Of a stretch of DNA of 14,718 nucleotides, positions 6,251-14,423 are shown piece after piece. Within the stretch, counting starts at the first letter, position 1. Each line of letters opens with the position of its first letter. A program made the position numbers and the translations under genes. This DNA is from ZAX-1 sp046533095 (GTDB taxonomy: Bacteria > Bacillota > Clostridia > Lachnospirales > Lachnospiraceae): contig JAJQRA010000044.1 of NCBI GenBank assembly GCA_046533095.1, positions 1-14,718 of the forward strand. Direction: 5' to 3'. Under the pieces are notes generated by a model, which saw nothing but the letters and a program-made list of their open reading frames with translations, was not told the origin of the DNA and ran no database searches.

Positions 6251-8121
6251 TTTATTCCACCTCCGCTCGTTGGCTTCCTTACATAGGTTGGCACAATCGC
6301 CTGCACAAAATCACGGATATCCGTAGGTTCTTCCACTACATAGTCCTGCAATTCTTCTAGTTTCTGTAAAAAATGCTCTTCATCCAATTCAATTGGGGTG
6401 CCAATATGGATCAATTTATTGTCTGTATCTTCCATCCCTTCTTCTTTCATCAATAATTCTTCATATAGTTTTTCACCAGGCCTTAAGCCTGTAAACGCAA
6501 TCTGGATATCTTTATCTGGCTGATGCCCGGAAAGCAGAATTAGATTTTTTGCAAGATCCAATATTTTTACCGGTTCTCCCATGTCAAGTACAAATATTTC
6601 TCCGCCTTTTGCATATGCCCCTGCCTGCAATACCAACGACACCGCCTCGGGAATCGTCATAAAATAGCGGATAATGTCAGGGTGGGTTACCGTTACGGGA
6701 CCACCTTGTTCAATCTGCTTTTTAAATAGCGGGACTACGCTTCCGTTGCTTCCAAGGACATTTCCAAACCTTACGGCTACAAATTCCGTGTTCGATCGCT
6801 TATTATACGTTTGAATGAGCATTTCGCAGATACGTTTTGTCGCCCCCATAATATTTGTGGGGTTCACTGCCTTATCCGTTGAAATCATGACAAATTTCTT
6901 TACCCGGCATTGATCTGCCGCCTGCACGACTTTCCATGTCCCTAAAACATTGTTTTTCACTGCTTCGTTCGGGCTGTCTTCCATGAGCGGAACATGCTTA
7001 TGTGCAGCTGCATGGTATACAATATCCGGACGATATGTTTCAAATATGAGGTTGATCCGCTTGGTATTGCGAACGGATGCAATGAGCACGACCAAATCAA
7101 GTTCCGGGTATTCACGTTTTAGTTCATTTTGTATGTTATACGTTGTATTTTCATAAATATCCACAATCACAAGCCGTTTTGGCCTATGCCCTGCAATTTG
7201 ACGGCACAGCTCGCTCCCGATGGAACCACTTCCACCCGTGATTAAGATGGTTTTATTTGATACATATCCAATGATAGAAGTCAAGTCTACGGTGATAGGC
7301 TCCCTGCCAAGAAGGTCGTTTATGTCCACGCTTTTTAGTTTGTCGATGCTGACATCGCCATTTACTAATTGATAGATGCCCGGTAGCCTCTTTAGGTCAC
7401 ATCCTGTTTCCTTGCATATATCCAAGATCCCCTTTATTTCCTTTTCCGGTAGGGCAGGGATCGCTACAATAATTTCATGTACCTTATATTGTTTTGCCAT
7501 CTTTACGATGCTGTCTTTATCTCCCACAATCTTGATTCCATGAATGTAGTTTCCTATTTTACCCTTATCATCATCTACGACGCAAACAACCCGCTTATGA
7601 ATATGTTCGCTATTTCTAATTTCCTTAATCAATGCATTCCCGGCAACACCTGCGCCAATCACCATAACATTGACCGGCATCCCCTTGCTTGACTGTAAAC
7701 TCAAAAATCCCCGGAATAGCCGATAGGAGTATCGGCTTGCTACAACGAATAGGAAGAGAAGCATAGCATACAATACATAGTAGCTGCGTGGCATACGAAT
7801 ATTTGAAAATGTCATAACTAATATTTGCATCAATGCGGCAGTAAAACTACCTGCGATAATGTTTACGCCCTCCGTTCCTCCTGCATATGCCCAAAGGCTG
7901 GAATACAGGTGAAAGAAGTAGAAAATAATCACCGTAAGCAAGATGATAATAACGATATATCTTCTTAAATCATTTATATAATTTTTTGGAATATTTTCAT
8001 ATCTAAGTTCAAACCTCAAAAGCAAAGCAAGTACGCTGGCCCCTAGCACAGATATGCTATCACATATCAGCAGTACGATTTTTTTTGCGAAAAACTGATT
8101 TTTTTCTATTTGAATCTTCAA
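6247..8121 (-). CDS. Membrane-anchored UDP-GlcNAc 4,6-dehydratase (CapD/PglF/WbpM family)
   Basis: Predicted to convert UDP-GlcNAc to UDP-4-keto-6-deoxy-GlcNAc at the membrane, the first step to QuiNAc, FucNAc or bacillosamine-type sugars. It is the long form (624 aa), with about four N-terminal helices (13-35, 54-72, 85-105, 113-130). A first Rossmann-like region follows with VIGAGVAG (154-161), then the catalytic SDR domain with TGGSGSIG (295-302), AAAHKHVPLME (371-381), STDKAVNP (414-421) and MGATK (425-429). Met425 stands where most SDRs have Tyr, as in WbpM and PglF. RFGNVLGSNGSVVP (451-464) and LRPGEKLYEE (546-555) complete the family signature. The start is TTG at 8121: the codon just before is an in-frame TAA, and GAGG lies 9 nt upstream. 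A promoter at 8159-8187 serves it, and its stop overlaps the ATPase start. Confidence 0.93.
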   Translation of the reverse strand: MKIQIEKNQFFAKKIVLLICDSISVLGASVLALLLRFELRYENIPKNYINDLRRYIVIIILLTVIIFYFFHLYSSLWAYAGGTEGVNIIAGSFTAALMQILVMTFSNIRMPRSYYVLYAMLLFLFVVASRYSYRLFRGFLSLQSSKGMPVNVMVIGAGVAGNALIKEIRNSEHIHKRVVCVVDDDKGKIGNYIHGIKIVGDKDSIVKMAKQYKVHEIIVAIPALPEKEIKGILDICKETGCDLKRLPGIYQLVNGDVSIDKLKSVDINDLLGREPITVDLTSIIGYVSNKTILITGGSGSIGSELCRQIAGHRPKRLVIVDIYENTTYNIQNELKREYPELDLVVLIASVRNTKRINLIFETYRPDIVYHAAAHKHVPLMEDSPNEAVKNNVLGTWKVVQAADQCRVKKFVMISTDKAVNPTNIMGATKRICEMLIQTYNKRSNTEFVAVRFGNVLGSNGSVVPLFKKQIEQGGPVTVTHPDIIRYFMTIPEAVSLVLQAGAYAKGGEIFVLDMGEPVKILDLAKNLILLSGHQPDKDIQIAFTGLRPGEKLYEELLMKEEGMEDTDNKLIHIGTPIELDEEHFLQKLEELQDYVVEEPTDIRDFVQAIVPTYVRKPTSGGGIK

Positions 8122-8149
8122 TTATTTTTTCCTCATTTCAACACTATGC

Positions 8150-8187
8150 TACAAATGAATTGTATCCTATATTTTTTGCAATTACAA
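8150..8187 (-). promoter_or_regulatory. Promoter with dyad operator before the dehydratase gene
   Basis: On the minus strand the -35 TTGTAA (8187-8182), a 17-nt spacer and the -10 TACAAT (8164-8159) lie about 37 bp before the TTG start. TACAA-N5-TTGTA (8150-8164) overlaps the -10, and the near-dyad TTGTAATTGCAA (8176-8187) overlaps the -35. The arrangement matches the promoter before the initiating transferase, so the two transcripts are probably controlled together. The leader also contains ATG AGG AAA AAA TAA (8136-8122), a four-codon frame ending directly against the TTG start; it is probably incidental to the Shine-Dalgarno sequence. Confidence 0.7.
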
Positions 8188-8204
8188 CTATTTTCATGCA
8201 ATAT
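8150..8204. repeat. Direct repeat copy A (promoter element), partner of 4549-4604
   Basis: This copy matches 4549-4604 over about 55 bp in the same orientation. The perfect core is TACAAATGAATTGTA, followed by CCTATAT and weaker similarity through the -35 and upstream. Both copies can be read as a short IGYNSFV-like peptide on the minus strand, but there is no sustained reading frame, so the conservation is better explained by the promoter. Confidence 0.75.
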
Positions 8205-8238
8205 AAAAATTTGGTTTTTTTCAGCCTAGTGCATACCT

Positions 8239-8325
8239 TTCTATTCTTTCAAGGCAGCATTTGACCTCTCTATGTTTTCAAAGTGGCATTTGACCTCTTT
8301 ATTTTTTTAAAGTAGCATTTGACTT
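8239..8325. repeat. Three tandem 29-bp repeats over the 3' end of the second beta-helix gene
   Basis: Units lie at 8239-8267, 8268-8296 and 8297-8325, each ending in a GCATTTGACYT-like sequence on the plus strand. The unit at 8297-8325 holds the last codons and the TAA stop (8299-8301) of the beta-helix gene; the other two are downstream and noncoding. Because 29 is not a multiple of three, the copies do not extend the protein. The paralogous gene ending at 10170 has the same terminal sequence only once, so the triplication arose after the gene duplication. Confidence 0.85.
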
Positions 8326-10131
8326 GTGTGTATTCGCTATTTCATTTCCGCTGGCAGATAATTTTTCTATTTTTACCGTAGCTCTCGTTTCTGCATTCAC
8401 TCCGTATCTGCCGTTTTTATTTGCCTTTACTCGGTTACTGGTAACTTTCGCCTTCTTCGTTACAGATACACCACTGTATTCATTGTTTTCTACTTTTACC
8501 GCATTCATTGTAGCTTGCGCTTTATTGGTTACAAAGATACCATTCCCATGGTTTTTAGACATTGTCCCGCTTATAATATTCGCTTTTGTGCCTTGTCCAG
8601 AAATAGAGATGCCATTTTGCACATTATCATTGACGATCGCTTTTTCTATCCTTAGATTGGATTTCCCCCACACTGCAATCCCATTTCTCCTATTTAAAGA
8701 TACTGTTACATTTTTTAACTTGCCCTTTGCTCCTTTTAGATAGATGCCATCTCCACCATTTTTTTGCACCTTCACCTTGCCTGTCATAATTTCTACTCTT
8801 GCGTTGCGGCCTACCGCTGTGATGCCATTTCTTTTATTTCCGGTAATGGTATTATTTTTGCCTGTAATTTCAAGGAATGTATTATTTTCTACACCAATCC
8901 CATCGTTTTGCTGTGCTTTTTGAATCCTATTTCCGGATTTAAGATTTAAATATGCCCCTGTTTTTTTAGCATCGCCTTTTGATAGCCAAATATTTGATGT
9001 TTTATTATTCATTACATCCACTTGTTCAAGCGACACGCGTGAAGCATCCACAATCGAAATCCCAATGCCGTTATTCCTGTTAATTTGATCGTGATCGGAA
9101 TTCATTTTAGAATTATCTGCAATTAAAATTCCATTATAGCCATTTCCTACAATTTTATTATTTTTCATATCTGTAAGATCTACATTTTTTCTTGCACCAA
9201 TTCCATGCCTTCCATTCTTTGAAATGGTATTCCCGAAAAGCTTTACTTTGGCACCATTAAATATGGAAATGCCACATTCTTTATTTCCTGTTATGCTTGA
9301 ATCTACAATTTCTCCATAGGCACCTGATGTAATTCCAATTCCATGTCCAACACGACCGTCCTTTGTTATTTTCGGTTTTATTCCATTCCTGGCGCATGTA
9401 CTGCCAGATACATATATTTTTGTACCTGCGCCTGTCGCGGAAATACCACGCCAGCTATTGCTTACAAAGCTGCTGTTATTCACATATACTACAGATTCCT
9501 TCGCTACCAGCATACCATCTTGCTTGTTTGCCTTTACCGCTACGTTATTTATGGTAGCATGTGACCCCCGCATAACATAGATACCTCTTGTACTTTTACT
9601 TACCTCGATACTTTGTAGGTTTACGGTTGACCTTACAGTCTTCACTCCACATTTTGCATCGGTAATTTTTGTGTCTTGCACTTTCACATTATAAGCATTG
9701 TTGATTTCAACTGCAGTTTTTCCATTCGCATCTAACTTGCCTCCAATAATTTTCACATTCCGGGCATTTTCTGAAGCGCTTGTTCTAAAAATTGCTTCCA
9801 AACCGCCTGATTTTGAAATGTTTGTATTGTCTTCCATGACTACAATATTATTCGTATGAAGTATCAGCATTCCATTATCTCTTATGGTATAGTTTCCGGA
9901 TGTTATGTATATAATAACTGTCGTGCCACTCTTAGAAGCTTTCAAAAGGTTTGAAAGTTCTCCCGTTATATCTCCCGTTCCAAAAATTCGCTTTACCGTC
10001 GCATATGGATATAGTTCTTTCACAGCGTGTAAGTTCGTTTCCTTCGCATAGGCTTTTTGAGAGCCTCCTATTCCGATGATGATAGCCGCTAAGAATACGA
10101 TTCCTATTTTACGTTTTTTCGTAAATTTCAT
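8299..10131 (-). CDS. Secreted right-handed beta-helix repeat protein (copy 2)
   Basis: A 610-aa exported protein. The first 29 residues form a Sec signal peptide (positive MKFTKKRK, hydrophobic core, AYA-K cleavage after Ala29). No sortase motif, lipobox or C-terminal membrane helix is visible, so it should be released or bound to the polymer or wall. Residues about 30-95 form a cap-like region with IIYITSGNYTI and LILHTNNIVVME, as at the start of pectate-lyase-type folds. The rest is many coils of 22-24 residues with an N-G-I pattern (GNGIF, RNGIAV, YSGVSV), typical of PbH1 repeats (Beta_helix/NosD type). It is clearly paralogous to the preceding gene. Activity is not readable; lyase, C5-epimerase or polymer binding are options given the uronate supply from ugd. 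The ATG at 10131 is preceded by GAGGAGAGGC. Confidence 0.88.
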   Translation of the reverse strand: MKFTKKRKIGIVFLAAIIIGIGGSQKAYAKETNLHAVKELYPYATVKRIFGTGDITGELSNLLKASKSGTTVIIYITSGNYTIRDNGMLILHTNNIVVMEDNTNISKSGGLEAIFRTSASENARNVKIIGGKLDANGKTAVEINNAYNVKVQDTKITDAKCGVKTVRSTVNLQSIEVSKSTRGIYVMRGSHATINNVAVKANKQDGMLVAKESVVYVNNSSFVSNSWRGISATGAGTKIYVSGSTCARNGIKPKITKDGRVGHGIGITSGAYGEIVDSSITGNKECGISIFNGAKVKLFGNTISKNGRHGIGARKNVDLTDMKNNKIVGNGYNGILIADNSKMNSDHDQINRNNGIGISIVDASRVSLEQVDVMNNKTSNIWLSKGDAKKTGAYLNLKSGNRIQKAQQNDGIGVENNTFLEITGKNNTITGNKRNGITAVGRNARVEIMTGKVKVQKNGGDGIYLKGAKGKLKNVTVSLNRRNGIAVWGKSNLRIEKAIVNDNVQNGISISGQGTKANIISGTMSKNHGNGIFVTNKAQATMNAVKVENNEYSGVSVTKKAKVTSNRVKANKNGRYGVNAETRATVKIEKLSASGNEIANTHKSNATLKK

Positions 10132-10169
10132 GTGCCTCTCCTCTTGCTCTATACTAGGTTTTATCTTTA

Positions 10170-12344
10170 TTATTTCAAAGTTGCATGTGACTTGTGCGTG
10201 TCCGCCATTTTATTTCCCTTTGCAGACAATTTTTTTATTATTACCGTAGCTTTTGTTTCTGCATTCACGCCGTACCTACTATTTTTATTTGCCTTGACTT
10301 TATAGGTGGTCACTTTTGCTCTTTGTATTGCGCATACGCCACTGTGTCTATTTTGCTCTACTTTTGCTGTCTTAATGATAGATTCTGCCTTATTGCTTAT
10401 AAGGATACCATTTTCATGGTTTTTTAACATTGTCCCTTTGCTAATATTCGCTTTTGTTTGCTTTCCGGAAACAGCAATTCCATTTCTCACATTATTGTTA
10501 GCAACCGCTGTTTTAATGGCAGCTTCTGCCTTATTGCTTATAAGGATGCCATTTTCATGGTTTTTAGACATTGTCCCTTTGCTAATATTCGCTTTTGTTT
10601 GCTTTCCGGAAACAGCGATTCCATTTTTCACATTATTTTTCACGACCGCTGCTTCTATCCTTGCCGTTGATCCGCCCCATACCTCGATTCCATTTCTTTT
10701 ATTTAAAGATGCTGTTGCATTTTTTATCCTTGCATCTGATTTCTCGCATACCGCGATTCCATTGTTCCGATTCGAAGATGCGGTTACCTGTCCTATCGTT
10801 ACATTTGATTTCCCCAGTACTGCAATTCCATTGTTCCGATTCGAAGATGTTGTTACATGTTCTATCTTTACATTTGATTTTCCCAACACTGCAATTCCAT
10901 TGTTCTTATTCGAAGATGCGGTTGCATTCTTTATCGTTCCTTTTGCTCCGTTTAGATAGATGCCATCTCCACCATTTTTTTGCAACGCAACTTTGCCTGT
11001 CACAATTTCTACGTTTGCGTTTACGCCTACCATGATACCATGCCTTGTATTTCCGGCAATTGTATTATCTGCACCTGTGATTTTAAGGAGTGTCTGACTC
11101 GCTACGCCGATGCCATCGCCTTGTTGGGCCCGTTGGATCATATTGCCTGCGATAAGATTTAAGTAGGCGCCCGGTTTGTTATCGCTACCTACGGATAGCC
11201 AGATATTTGAGCTCTTATTTTTCGTTATATTTGCATTTTCAAGCGACACGCGTGAAGCATCCACAATCGAAATCCCGATCCCTTTATTCCAGCTAACTTG
11301 ATCGTTATCGGATGCCATGCTAGAATTATCTGCAACCAGAATTCCATTATAGCCATTGCTGATGATCTGATTATCCCTCATATCGACAAGCACTACATTT
11401 TTTCTTGCACCAATTCCATGCCTGCCATTTTTTGAAATCGTATTTCCGGAAAGTTCTACTTTTGAACCGTTAAACACGGAAATGCCACATTCTTTGTTTC
11501 CTGCTATACTTGAATTTTCAATGTCCCCATAGGCTCCTGTCGTAATTCCAATGCCGTGCCCAACAAGGCCTTGCGCGGTTACTTTGGGTTCTGTTCCATT
11601 TTTAGAACAGGTACTATTTGATAGATAGAGTTGCGTCCCTGCCCCTGTTGCGGAGATGCCACGCCATTTATTGCTTAAAAAGCTACTGGTATCTATTTTT
11701 GCTACAGATGCCCCGGCGACAACCAGTCCATCTTCTTTGCTTTGTTTGATCGTCGAATCGCTTACTGCCATATGCGATCCCTTCGTCACATAGATGCCCC
11801 TTGTGCTATTACTTACTTCTATACTTTGCAGATTTACGGCTGACTCTGTAGTCCGCACTCCGTATTGTGCGTCCGTAATCTTTGTTCCTCTTACCGTAAC
11901 ATTATAAGAATGGTTGATTTCAATTGCCGCTTTTCCATTTGCATCTAGCTTGCCACCAATGATTTGTATATTATGAGCATTTTCGGAAGCGCTTGTCCTA
12001 AAAATCGCTTTTGAACCACTACTTTTAGAAATGTTTGTATCGTTTTCCATGACGATTATATTATTCGTATGAAGAAGCAGATTCCCATTATCTCCCAGGG
12101 TATAGTTACCAGAGGTTATGTATATAATCACTGTTTCGCCACTTTTCGAATCTTTTAAAATTTTTGCAAGTTCTCCGGTTATATCCCCTGTTCCAATCGC
12201 CTGCTTTACGACCGCACCGGGATATAATGACTGAACCGCTCCTAAGTTTGTTGTCTTGGCATAAGCTTTTTGACCGCCTAGGATTCCGATTGTCAAAATT
12301 ACCATTAACGAGATTTTTAGTTTAATTTTTTTCCTGAATTCCAT
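10170..12344 (-). CDS. Secreted right-handed beta-helix repeat protein (copy 1, expanded)
   Basis: A 724-aa exported protein with a signal peptide cleaved after AYA (Ala29). It has the same N-terminal cap and coil series as the 610-aa neighbour, to which it is very similar along its length (shared stretches include TSASENA, GHGIGIT, NKECGIS, GRHGIGARKNV and DASRVSLE). The extra length comes from the C-terminal half: three or more nearly identical 23-residue coils (NGIAVLGKSNV type), then a 47-residue duplication containing KQTKANISKGTM and KNHENGILISNKAE twice. The ATG at 12344 is preceded by GAGGAGGGG. The gene starts 21 bp after the Wzy-like gene and ends 38 bp before the second beta-helix gene, so the three are very likely one operon. 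The protein probably acts outside the cell on, or together with, the polymer made by this locus; the exact activity is unknown. Confidence 0.88.
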   Translation of the reverse strand: MEFRKKIKLKISLMVILTIGILGGQKAYAKTTNLGAVQSLYPGAVVKQAIGTGDITGELAKILKDSKSGETVIIYITSGNYTLGDNGNLLLHTNNIIVMENDTNISKSSGSKAIFRTSASENAHNIQIIGGKLDANGKAAIEINHSYNVTVRGTKITDAQYGVRTTESAVNLQSIEVSNSTRGIYVTKGSHMAVSDSTIKQSKEDGLVVAGASVAKIDTSSFLSNKWRGISATGAGTQLYLSNSTCSKNGTEPKVTAQGLVGHGIGITTGAYGDIENSSIAGNKECGISVFNGSKVELSGNTISKNGRHGIGARKNVVLVDMRDNQIISNGYNGILVADNSSMASDNDQVSWNKGIGISIVDASRVSLENANITKNKSSNIWLSVGSDNKPGAYLNLIAGNMIQRAQQGDGIGVASQTLLKITGADNTIAGNTRHGIMVGVNANVEIVTGKVALQKNGGDGIYLNGAKGTIKNATASSNKNNGIAVLGKSNVKIEHVTTSSNRNNGIAVLGKSNVTIGQVTASSNRNNGIAVCEKSDARIKNATASLNKRNGIEVWGGSTARIEAAVVKNNVKNGIAVSGKQTKANISKGTMSKNHENGILISNKAEAAIKTAVANNNVRNGIAVSGKQTKANISKGTMLKNHENGILISNKAESIIKTAKVEQNRHSGVCAIQRAKVTTYKVKANKNSRYGVNAETKATVIIKKLSAKGNKMADTHKSHATLK
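10384..10641. repeat. 141-bp in-frame tandem duplication within the first beta-helix gene
   Basis: Sequence from 10384 recurs 141 bp further on, from 10525, almost unchanged for about 117 bp before diverging at the edges. Examples are TTCTGCCTTATTGCTTATAA at 10384 and 10525 and GCTTTTGTTTGCTTTCCGGA in both copies. The unit is 47 codons, or two beta-helix coils, so it lengthens the protein without breaking the frame. The near identity at synonymous sites suggests a recent event. Confidence 0.85.
10753..10960. repeat. 69-bp tandem repeats within the first beta-helix gene
   Basis: GCRATTCCATTGTT followed by ATTCGAAGATG recurs at 10753, 10822 and 10891, exactly 69 bp apart, with a more diverged related unit on the 10684 side. 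Each unit encodes 23 residues (one beta-helix coil, NGIAVLGKSNV.I..V..SSNRN). The second beta-helix gene has only a single diverged equivalent around 8650-8710, so the expansion is specific to this copy. Confidence 0.85.
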
Positions 12345-12365
12345 GGAACCCCTCCTCTTTTTTTG

Positions 12366-14423
12366 TCATATATTATTTTGAAGCTTGTCTCTACTGTTAG
12401 CAGGAAAGAACATTCCCATGATAAAATATAAGGATATCCATGAAATCCAACGAAACGGCTGTTCTATATTCTCGGTCACTGCCATGGTCAGCGTACCAAT
12501 ACATATCCCTAGTGGCAAAAAAGGATATCGTTTCCCATTATACTGTTCCCGCCTCATATAGATATAGGCGTAATAAATCCCATAAAAGCAGATGATTAGA
12601 TATGGAATCGCTGAAAACACGCCATAGCGATACGCAATTGCCAGTAACCCATTATGGGGCATGCCATTCGCTCCATTCACAATAGGCCTATCTTCATGCC
12701 CCCACAAATTCATACTTCTCATATATTGTATATAAAAGTAAGTTCTGCCACTCGTAAATGATTGTATGGAATCTACCCTGCGAAATTTATCAGCTATTCT
12801 TTCAATACCATTTGGCGCCTCATCTTCTGCAGCTGCCAAAACTTCTAATTCCGAAAATATACCTACTTCTTTTGGTATTTTATATATATCATATTTAAAC
12901 TCTATACTTGTTCCCAGCTTTTGCGGTATATGGGTTAAGCCCCAATCGACGCCGACAGCATATGGACCTACGCATACTACAATAAAAAGCATACATTTCA
13001 TGAGATTAAGTTTTATTTCTTTTCTATTGCAGAGCATGAAGTTTTTAAACAAAAATGCAAAAGCAGCAACCGCCACTCCCAAAACCCCCGATCTACATCC
13101 TGTCTTCCATAAAAAAATCTGGGCTATGATGAATCCCGATGTATAAACAAACAGCTTTTTATCAAATTTTTTCTTCTGCAATACATGGTCAATATCCCCA
13201 AGTAGTACAATGGAAACAGTTGCCAGATAGATTGCAAAAATATTCGGATTATATGCAGTACCAAAATATACATAGGCTACTTCTGGACGGCAAGTTATGC
13301 AAAACACAATATTAACCACAAATGAAAGTTCAATCGCTTTCACGAAATCATGTAGCAATTCCTGTGGATGCTCCATATTGTTCCAAACGAAAAACAGAAA
13401 TCCAAATACAAATATCATACTGTACCCCGTATACGGCTGACGCTTCTCTATGATAAAATCAGAAATACAAGCGAAACCCCATAGGATAAACCATGCAGGA
13501 ACCAAAGGGATTTCCCAACAAATGATTTGCTGTTTTTTCCGGATGGAAAGGACTGCAATCATGAGCAATATCATACTACATAGAAACATGTGGTGTGTAT
13601 AATTTCCATTCTTCGTGTGTATATAAATATTTCGTGTAGGATCCATATAGGTTGTATATAGTATGAGCAATGCAAACAGGGCAATACGAGCTTTCGTTAC
13701 AAACTTATCTGAAAATTTGCTACTAAACGGCAACAGTTTATCGCTTATTTTTATAAATAGTTTCTGTAATAATTCAATTGATGTATACCAATTTATGAGA
13801 ATCAAACGTTTCCATAATAATTGCATCAATAGAAAGGAAAGGATTGCAAATAACCCAAAATAAACCAGCACTATTTTCAAGAATCTGACAAAATCAAATA
13901 CTGGCATTGTTTCACGAAATTGCATGGAGCGGACGCGATATAATAAGTCCCCTTTGAACCCTTCCAACGCCTGACCGTCTGTTATATGTACCACGAGCCT
14001 AAAAAATAGGGGTGCATTTAACTGCAGAACATTTTTCCCTTCCTTTAATTCAAATTCGTCAGTACCGATAATGTTTGCATCAACATCTAAATATTCTATC
14101 CCCCATTTTACGGCTTCCTGATTCATTGGATCAATATCTACACTTAAGAATTTCCATTCTACCGGCTTTCCATTTAATTGCATCGAAACGATCTTTGGCT
14201 CTGCCGGGTCTGCTACTATGTCATTTGAAAGGATCGCCAGATAATTCTGAGTTATTTCATATACCTTCCCCACATCATAAAAGCAATCTAGGCTTTTCGA
14301 GCCACTGATCTGCATTGCCGTTGCAGACATACTTGCTATGATACCTACCATCAGCCATATCGCAATCTGCAAAGCAGATATACTTTTATAAAATTTTCTA
14401 TCAGATTTTAATTCACGCTTCAT
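12366..14423 (-). CDS. Wzy / O-antigen-ligase-type membrane protein (PF04932-like) with N-terminal extracytoplasmic domain
   Basis: This is a 685-aa polytopic membrane protein predicted to polymerise or ligate undecaprenyl-linked glycan on the outer face of the membrane. Residues 17-38 form a first helix. About 40-180 is a hydrophilic, probably extracytoplasmic domain (LQLNAPLFFRLVVHITDG, 133-150). Further helices follow at about 181-205, 246-260, 280-295, 305-323, 334-347, 365-378, 390-408, 425-440, 444-460 and 476-490. The Wzy_C-type features are the CRSG motif (443-446, Arg444) at a helix start, a large external loop (about 492-590) with SGRTYFY (558-564), and MPHNGLL (588-594), where Arg and His residues are typical catalytic candidates. 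Ligases and polymerases of this fold cannot be told apart by sequence alone; in this locus a polymerase is likelier. The ATG at 14423 is preceded by GGAAAG. The gene leads the putative operon with the two beta-helix genes. Confidence 0.85.
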   Translation of the reverse strand: MKRELKSDRKFYKSISALQIAIWLMVGIIASMSATAMQISGSKSLDCFYDVGKVYEITQNYLAILSNDIVADPAEPKIVSMQLNGKPVEWKFLSVDIDPMNQEAVKWGIEYLDVDANIIGTDEFELKEGKNVLQLNAPLFFRLVVHITDGQALEGFKGDLLYRVRSMQFRETMPVFDFVRFLKIVLVYFGLFAILSFLLMQLLWKRLILINWYTSIELLQKLFIKISDKLLPFSSKFSDKFVTKARIALFALLILYTTYMDPTRNIYIHTKNGNYTHHMFLCSMILLMIAVLSIRKKQQIICWEIPLVPAWFILWGFACISDFIIEKRQPYTGYSMIFVFGFLFFVWNNMEHPQELLHDFVKAIELSFVVNIVFCITCRPEVAYVYFGTAYNPNIFAIYLATVSIVLLGDIDHVLQKKKFDKKLFVYTSGFIIAQIFLWKTGCRSGVLGVAVAAFAFLFKNFMLCNRKEIKLNLMKCMLFIVVCVGPYAVGVDWGLTHIPQKLGTSIEFKYDIYKIPKEVGIFSELEVLAAAEDEAPNGIERIADKFRRVDSIQSFTSGRTYFYIQYMRSMNLWGHEDRPIVNGANGMPHNGLLAIAYRYGVFSAIPYLIICFYGIYYAYIYMRREQYNGKRYPFLPLGICIGTLTMAVTENIEQPFRWISWISLYFIMGMFFPANSRDKLQNNI

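Noticed and set aside
8239..8325. Short regularly spaced repeats, considered as a CRISPR array
   Set aside because: The 29-bp units are directly contiguous with no spacers, diverge from each other and derive from the 3' end of a coding sequence.
10306..11035. Long plus-strand reading frames (up to 217 codons) opposite the first beta-helix gene, with smaller ones at 8324-8743
   Set aside because: They are antisense shadows: the tandem coil repeats carry a stop-free antisense frame, so each duplication lengthens it. There is no ribosome binding site, the translation is a low-complexity Phe/Leu-rich repeat, and the sense protein has a signal peptide and a coherent fold.
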